DNA from: Pedobacter sp. UBA1951
GTDB taxonomy: Bacteria > Bacteroidota > Bacteroidia > Sphingobacteriales > Sphingobacteriaceae
NCBI GenBank assembly: GCA_002336465.1
Contig: DDEP01000089.1
Coordinates: 1 to 10,908 of the forward strand
DNA length: 10,908 nucleotides
Reading direction: 5' to 3'
Part shown: positions 7,131 through 10,908 of the stretch, one piece after another
How positions within the stretch are numbered: position 1 is the stretch's first letter
Layout of the letters: each line of letters opens with the position of its first letter
The notes under the pieces: generated by a model
Seen by the model: the letters and a program-made list of their open reading frames with translations, nothing else
The model's database searches: none
What the model was told of the DNA's origin: nothing
Position numbers and translations under genes: made by a program

Positions 7131-7859
7131 TTACAGCCTTTTGGTAATGAGATTAAATACAATTGCCCCTATAAACAATAAAATATTAAAAATAACCGTA
7201 CCCAATAGATATGCAAAAAATGCTTTTACATAATTATAAAACTTGTGCTCAAAAAAACTCCCGATAGCATAACTTATATAAAGAAAAGCAAATGAGTATA
7301 TAATGAAACTTATGATGAAATAATTAAAGTATTTCGTCACTATAGGGTCAATGCACAAAATCAACATTGCTTCGCCCATTACAAAACAAAGCACAACAAT
7401 GATTTCGTAAAAGTTATATGGGTATTTTTTAAAAAATATTTTTACCCAAAAGGCAATGAAAACAAGCATTAAGATGTTTGAATAGCCAAAATTGTTTTGA
7501 ACCCAATCAAGTACAGGTACAATACTTGAATCTCCATATGCTTTTTTGTAGAATTCTTCTGCTTTTACATCTATTTTAAAATAGTGTGCAGCTATGGTAT
7601 AGATTACAGAAGACAAGATCAAAAAGGTAACGGGTTTAGTTAGTTTGATCCTGTTTTTCTGCAAATAATAAGAAATGGTTTGACTTGGTCTTAAAAGTAA
7701 TTCCTTTACGGTAAATACAAAGCCCTTTTCATAACCTAATAAGTTCAGGACTTCATTTTTAGCATAATTTTTATCAATTCTTTTTAATTCGATGTTTTGC
7801 CCGCAATTACCACACAAGTTCTCTGTTACTATTGCATCGCAATTTTGGCAATTTCTCAT
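7131..7859 (-). CDS. DUF3667 family zinc-ribbon membrane protein
   Basis: A 242-residue protein. The N-terminus carries a small zinc ribbon, C4-x2-C7 and C16-x2-C19 (CQNC...CGNC). It is followed at about 45-90 by the family segment KGFVFTVKELLLRPSQTISYY and LTKPVTFLILSSV, which is characteristic of DUF3667: an RPxxTIxxYL stretch leading into the first helix. Hydrophobic segments lie at about 77-93, 126-144, 151-170, 179-203 and 211-236, so about five membrane helices with the ribbon probably cytoplasmic. The biochemical role of the family is unknown. The ATG overlaps the stop of a small upstream gene as ATGA, so the two are probably translated together. Family recognition is from memory of the motif. 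Confidence 0.82.
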   Translation of the reverse strand: MRNCQNCDAIVTENLCGNCGQNIELKRIDKNYAKNEVLNLLGYEKGFVFTVKELLLRPSQTISYYLQKNRIKLTKPVTFLILSSVIYTIAAHYFKIDVKAEEFYKKAYGDSSIVPVLDWVQNNFGYSNILMLVFIAFWVKIFFKKYPYNFYEIIVVLCFVMGEAMLILCIDPIVTKYFNYFIISFIIYSFAFLYISYAIGSFFEHKFYNYVKAFFAYLLGTVIFNILLFIGAIVFNLITKRL

Positions 7860-8106
7860 TGATTTAGGTTTCGTTCTTTTAACAGTCTTTCTAACTCTTT
7901 AATTCTTGTTTTGTTCCTAATCGATGCAGGTATATAGACTAAAGGAAGAAAAGTTAATAAGCCAAAGCCATTTTTAACAGTAGTATAGGTTAAAACCCAA
8001 TCAACAAACCAATGAGAGCTGCATCAAAAATCTTGGTCGATTTTATTTTTTTTGCTTCTTGCAACAGTTCTTCATCAGTGAAGTCTTTTAACTCCTTTTG
8101 TGTCAT
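7856..8106 (-). pseudogene. Small membrane protein gene with a single-base frameshift, upstream of DUF3667
   Basis: From ATG 8106 the frame reads MTQKELKDFTDEELLQEAKK then IKSTKIFDAALIGLLIGF and stops at TAA 7990-7992 after 38 residues. In the next frame it continues without interruption: LTYTTVKNGFGLLTFLPLVYIP, then a charged tail ending LERLLKERNLNQ, with TGA at 7856-7858. Adding one base to the run at 7992-7998 (AAAACCC on the + strand) restores an 83-residue protein. That protein has a charged N-terminal helix, two hydrophobic segments with a short turn and a basic C-terminus, a layout I recall from small Bacteroidota proteins without known function. The restored stop overlaps the DUF3667 start by ATGA, which supports the restored reading. 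I do not assign a function. Confidence 0.68.
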
Positions 8107-8208
8107 TTGTTTCAGTTCTTTTAATTGTCGGTTTAAAATTTTTGTAAACAGGTAAATAGACTAAAAATGTGTATTTGCATAGCCCTATATACCTTGGTTT
8201 CTTGGCTG

Positions 8209-8216
8209 CAAAGATA
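8209..8216 (-). promoter_or_regulatory. -7 box TATCTTTG for the small gene / DUF3667 unit
   Basis: On the - strand TATCTTTG matches the Bacteroidota -7 consensus TAnnTTTG exactly. No good TTTG -33 box is seen 19-21 nt upstream. Transcription would begin near 8202, leaving a leader of about 95 nt before the ATG at 8106. The remainder of the spacer 8107-8394 is AT-rich and shows no gene or clear hairpin on either strand. Confidence 0.4.
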
Positions 8217-8394
8217 TTTAAAAATGTGAATACGGATTTAAAAGAAGCTTAGAGTTATAAAATAAAAGAATTTTACTTTGTTATAGAGATCTTAATCAAT
8301 AAATAACCATGAACAATTAAGTTTAAAACTAACAACCATGTGCTGAGAGTATATTAAAAAGAACAATAAAAGTTTATATGAGTCGTAAAAACCG

Positions 8395-9324
8395 CTATAT
8401 CTTTTTATACTTTAAGTTGATCTTTAATTCTTCAGCGGTTAAAGGTCCGGCAATACCATCGGCACCATCTTTACCAAAAACTTTGAGCTGAAAATTTACC
8501 AAAGCTCTCATGGTTCTTTCGCCAAAATCGCCATCTATGTTTCCTTCGTAATATGATTTTGTTTTTAAAGCCTCCTGCAAAGCAGATACAAGTAAACCTT
8601 TAGAGCCAAACCTTAGTTTAAAGGTTTTTGGTGTGTTACCCGATGCAAGTTGAAAAACTTCGGTTCCGGTAAATAACATATATGGGAAAGAGGTTTGAGG
8701 TATATTGTAAGCGTTTTTATGGAAAACCGCCCATGGACCTATATTTTTTTCTCTGCCCGGCCTGCTACATTTAGGATAACCCATAATAACCTGGCATCCG
8801 GCACTTGAATAACTGGCAGAGTCTAAACTCTGGAACCATCCGCAATGCATGTTATCCTGTGGATTGCTGTATTCAATACGGTCATCTTTGTCATAATCTA
8901 GATCATCAGCACTTCTTCTAATAGGACGTATGGCATTTTGCCTAAATGCTTCATGTCCGGTAGCTGTTCCGGCTTTATGCCAACCTTTACGGTAATCATT
9001 GTACATACCAGTAAACAAACTGTTGGCACCTAAACCTTGGTGTACCAAAGCTGCCTTTATGCTGCTGATATGAGGTACGGTACTGGCAGGGAATGAGGCC
9101 AGCTCTTTTGTCTTTGTAGCCCACTGCAATATGGTACATCTTGGATTGATATAATTGATGTCCATCAAATTTAATACCTGAGCTTTTTTAAAAGACTGAT
9201 CGTTTGGAATGGTACTGATCGCGCCTCTTATACCGATAAAAATAAGATCGTTATTGGGTAAAGTGTACTGGTTAATATGAATAAGATCCTTTAACAGAGA
9301 GTCGTTAATGTTAAAACTTGCCAT
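8395..9324 (-). CDS. Putative cell-wall enzyme: YkuD-like His...SxGC region plus C-terminal peptidoglycan-binding domain
   Basis: A 309-residue protein. Residues about 237-300 form a PG_binding_1-type repeat: LRFGSKGLLVSALQEAL, then YYEGNIDGDFGERTMRALVNFQ and a second short GADGIAGPLT element. The central part contains GTATGHEAFRQ (119-129), a charged stretch RRSADDLDYDKDDRIEY, then MHCG (159-162) and SSAGCQVI (173-180). The spacing His160-x16-Cys177 with Ser-x-Gly-Cys resembles the catalytic pattern of L,D-transpeptidases (YkuD fold), and I recall similar GH..LRQ / DxDxD / SAGCQV proteins in phages and Bacteroidota. The canonical His in SHGC is Ala here. No signal peptide or membrane segment is visible, so export would need another route, or the protein acts like an endolysin. 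Ends in TAG. It is monocistronic and divergent from the unknown gene at 9799. Binding domain sure; catalytic role tentative. Confidence 0.75.
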   Translation of the reverse strand: MASFNINDSLLKDLIHINQYTLPNNDLIFIGIRGAISTIPNDQSFKKAQVLNLMDINYINPRCTILQWATKTKELASFPASTVPHISSIKAALVHQGLGANSLFTGMYNDYRKGWHKAGTATGHEAFRQNAIRPIRRSADDLDYDKDDRIEYSNPQDNMHCGWFQSLDSASYSSAGCQVIMGYPKCSRPGREKNIGPWAVFHKNAYNIPQTSFPYMLFTGTEVFQLASGNTPKTFKLRFGSKGLLVSALQEALKTKSYYEGNIDGDFGERTMRALVNFQLKVFGKDGADGIAGPLTAEELKINLKYKKI

Positions 9325-9350
9325 GAGATAGTTTAATTTAGTTTAAATAG

Positions 9351-9358
9351 CAAGTATA
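9351..9358 (-). promoter_or_regulatory. Possible -7 box (TATACTTG) for the peptidoglycan-binding protein gene
   Basis: On the - strand TATACTTG differs from TAnnTTTG by one base and would start transcription about 20 nt before ATG 9324. The -33 region is unconvincing. Confidence 0.3.
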
Positions 9359-9381
9359 AATATAAAATTTTTGTTAAACAT

Positions 9382-9409
9382 TAAAAAAAAGCAAATAAGA
9401 TTTTTGCTT
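9382..9409 (-). terminator. Weak terminator-like hairpin in the divergent spacer
   Basis: Read on the - strand, AAGCAAA (9403-9409) pairs with TTTGCTT (9389-9395) around a 7-nt loop and is followed by six or more Ts. The stem has only two G-C pairs, so stability is low. It would stop transcripts coming leftward from the unknown-gene side before they enter the peptidoglycan-binding gene, or it may be chance in AT-rich DNA. Confidence 0.25.
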
Positions 9410-9602
9410 ATTCAATAAATGTTTATACCTTGAGCATACACAACCAAATAGTTTATCCTTTTACTAAAAAAAACAAATGCGCTCTTATGAAGACAAACCA
9501 AGAAAGAAGAAAATACGCTCATAACAAGCTGTCTTTTTTAAACGGATAAAGTCTGTTAATATCTACTAAAAATCAAAACGTTACCTGTAAGTATTTACTG
9601 TT

Positions 9603-9626
9603 GGTAATAATTTACCGGTAACCGGT
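9603..9626. promoter_or_regulatory. Overlapping dyads: GGTAA-TAAT-TTACC and ACCGGT-A-ACCGGT
   Basis: GGTAA (9603-9607) and TTACC (9612-9616) form an inverted repeat. The 8-bp palindrome TACCGGTA overlaps it, and ACCGGT occurs twice (9614-9619 and 9621-9626), one base apart. A further GTTACC lies at 9580-9585. The GC-rich ACCGGT pair stands out in an AT-rich spacer, so a protein-binding site is plausible. Confidence 0.35.
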
Positions 9627-9688
9627 TTTTTTCAAATACATAACTATATATAGCTGTAAAACACTAAACAGGGCTTAAGTTTTTTCTG

Positions 9689-9712
9689 TCATGATAGCTT
9701 TTAATATCATGA
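9689..9712. promoter_or_regulatory. Perfect inverted repeat TCATGATA-N8-TATCATGA
   Basis: Two perfect 8-bp arms with an 8-nt spacer, ending 86 nt before ATG 9799. The half-site and spacing suit a dimeric DNA-binding protein binding upstream of the unknown gene. It is not followed by a T tract, so a terminator is unlikely. Confidence 0.4.
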
Positions 9713-9798
9713 AGGATTTTAAAAAAACACTTTTATGCTTTTTGCCAGTTAGCAGCATATTTTTAAATAAAAACTCTACATAACATCAGGGGCAGTAT

Positions 9799-10908
9799 AT
9801 GGAAAAGTCAGCACCTATATCTTATTTTTTTGCAGATCCTATGACCTTCTCACAGGAAGAGTGGCAGGCTTTTGGTCCGAGGGGTAGCAACGCGTTAGAA
9901 AAAGCCAATCAATTTAGCCTTACCGCTGTTTTCAGGACCTGGGAAAATTATGTGACCAATGCCTATGCCATTTGCAAAGGGGTAGTACTGGTACAACCCC
10001 AAAAAGATAATAGTGGCTTGGTTAATCTGATCTTGCGGCCTTTTGACCAGCCTTTTCCGGGTATTAAAGTTAAGTATTTTGTGTACAGGAGCTTGCGTAA
10101 GGAAGATTTCTTTGATAACCATAATAAGGTACTGGCTTCTGGCGAAAATACTTCAGACTTTATCCATAAGATCAATTCCAGCTTTGCCAGTTTCTATACG
10201 AGCAGAGGGCAGGCTGTTCCAGATTTTTTGGCTAAATATATTGGTTACGATCCAAGTAATCAGCCAGACACCATGCTGCTTGACGATCTTTTCTTTAAAC
10301 AGGCTACATATACCAACAATACCGAAAATCCAGGTATGGCTTTTGAACTGCCTTTAATACAAGGCGGTGCTTCTTTGGGTCGCTTTGTAGATAACAATAC
10401 TTTTGGCGTAGATGTAGTGCTTGATTATGGCGATTTTCGCGAACCTAGCGATGATGCTAGATTTGTATTTAACCTTGAATATGCCCGTTTATGGAGAGCA
10501 GAACTCAATATCTGGGATACCATAGGTACCGGAGCATTACGCTTGCGCCGTATGGAGCAGATACTGCAGTTTGTTGATATTGTTGCTTTTTATGGCGCTC
10601 ATGCTGCAGGCGGCATTGTAAAAGCCAGAATATCTGGCCAGTGGTACAATAAAACCGCAAATGATATTTATACCGGTTTACTAGGCATTTTATACACCAA
10701 GCACCGTTGGTACATTTATATACAGGGCGATCGTACACGCTCTTATAATTTTTATGGCAATTATGTAGTTAGTGATACCAATAGCAACGATCTTAAAAAA
10801 GGTTATACCGAAAATGCCATTAGCGAAACCATTTACCGCACCAATGAGTGGCCTCTGCTAATAGATGAAGAGGCACACCTGCACAGCGAAAATATCAATC
10901 GTTTGTAC
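9799..10908 (+). CDS. Large protein of unknown function (N-terminal 370 residues; runs off the window)
   Basis: An open frame of 370 codons from ATG 9799 to the last base, with no stop. The start is firm: an in-frame TAA lies at 9781-9783, ATG 9799 is the first start after it, and an AGGGG purine stretch precedes it by 8 nt. I do not recognise the family. It has no signal peptide and no long hydrophobic segment, so it is probably a soluble protein. Features seen: MEKSAPISYFFADPMTFSQ with FGPRGSNALEKANQFSLTAVF at the start; an acidic/aromatic-rich body; VNLILRPFDQPFPGIKVKYFVYRSLRKEDFF near 75-108; LRLRRMEQILQFVDIVAFYGAH near 248-269; and GDRTRSYNFYGNYVV near 309-323. Codon use and composition are like its neighbours. 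It is divergent from the peptidoglycan-binding protein, which hints at a shared role but does not prove it. Confidence 0.8.
   Translation, partial: MEKSAPISYFFADPMTFSQEEWQAFGPRGSNALEKANQFSLTAVFRTWENYVTNAYAICKGVVLVQPQKDNSGLVNLILRPFDQPFPGIKVKYFVYRSLRKEDFFDNHNKVLASGENTSDFIHKINSSFASFYTSRGQAVPDFLAKYIGYDPSNQPDTMLLDDLFFKQATYTNNTENPGMAFELPLIQGGASLGRFVDNNTFGVDVVLDYGDFREPSDDARFVFNLEYARLWRAELNIWDTIGTGALRLRRMEQILQFVDIVAFYGAHAAGGIVKARISGQWYNKTANDIYTGLLGILYTKHRWYIYIQGDRTRSYNFYGNYVVSDTNSNDLKKGYTENAISETIYRTNEWPLLIDEEAHLHSENINRLY

Larger units (their letters stand above)
9325..9798. other. Gene-free AT-rich divergent spacer
   Basis: This 474-bp spacer separates two divergent genes and contains no credible coding region. 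The longest + strand ATG frames are a 20-codon one at 9487 and a 24-codon one at 9709. It does contain several dyads: 9389-9409, GGTAA/TTACC motifs at 9580-9624, and an 8-bp-arm inverted repeat at 9689-9712. It is long for a spacer here and probably holds both promoters and their control sites. Confidence 0.6.

Noticed and set aside
9709..9783. Short + strand frame of 24 codons with a hydrophobic stretch (MKDFKKTLLCFLPVSS...)
   Set aside because: It looks faintly like a signal peptide but ends at once, has no visible ribosome binding site and overlaps the inverted repeat at 9689-9712.
10043..10357. A 104-codon + strand frame, and - strand frames near 9895-10175 and 10505-10738
   Set aside because: All overlap the long open frame from 9799, which has a better start and protein-like composition throughout.

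Overview
The window looks like a chromosomal segment from a Bacteroidota species, most likely of the Pedobacter/Mucilaginibacter type (Sphingobacteriaceae). This rests on the AT-rich spacers, TAnnTTTG-like promoter elements, weak ribosome binding sites, and protein families typical of that phylum: a GLPGLI protein, a carboxypeptidase-regulatory/plug/beta-barrel outer membrane protein, a DUF3667 protein and a BlaI/M56 pair. The genus is an inference from protein character only.

Left part (1-1750, + strand): the 3' end of a BlaI/MecI/CopY-type repressor gene is followed 3 nt later by a BlaR1-like M56 membrane metallopeptidase gene. The M56 frame stops early, but its usual C-terminal domain continues at once in another frame, so the gene appears to carry a 1-nt deletion. 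A strong intrinsic terminator closes the unit. Next comes a spacer (1750-2060) with REP-like palindromes and no gene.

Middle part (2061-5677, - strand): a two-gene operon reads GLPGLI protein, then an 878-aa outer membrane beta-barrel protein, and converges on the BlaI/M56 unit. Its promoter region holds a TACGAA-N3-TTCGTA inverted repeat, a plausible binding site for the neighbouring BlaI-type repressor. Divergent from it is a complete Ntn-hydrolase of the choloylglycine hydrolase/penicillin V acylase family (5858-6907, +), followed by a hairpin and a second REP-like inverted repeat related to the one at 1905-1967.

Right part (7131-10908): a - strand pair consists of a frameshifted small membrane protein gene whose stop overlaps (ATGA) the start of a DUF3667 zinc-ribbon membrane protein gene. 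Then comes a - strand gene with a YkuD-like His...Ser-x-Gly-Cys region and a C-terminal peptidoglycan-binding domain. It is divergent, across a 474-bp gene-free AT-rich spacer containing several inverted repeats, from a long + strand gene that runs off the window end. I do not recognise that last gene.

The left and middle genes can be read as an envelope-sensing module: a membrane sensor protease and repressor, a periplasmic and outer membrane protein pair possibly under its control, and a periplasmic amidase of a family that includes penicillin acylases. This functional link is inference. The most unexplained part is the right-hand divergent pair.
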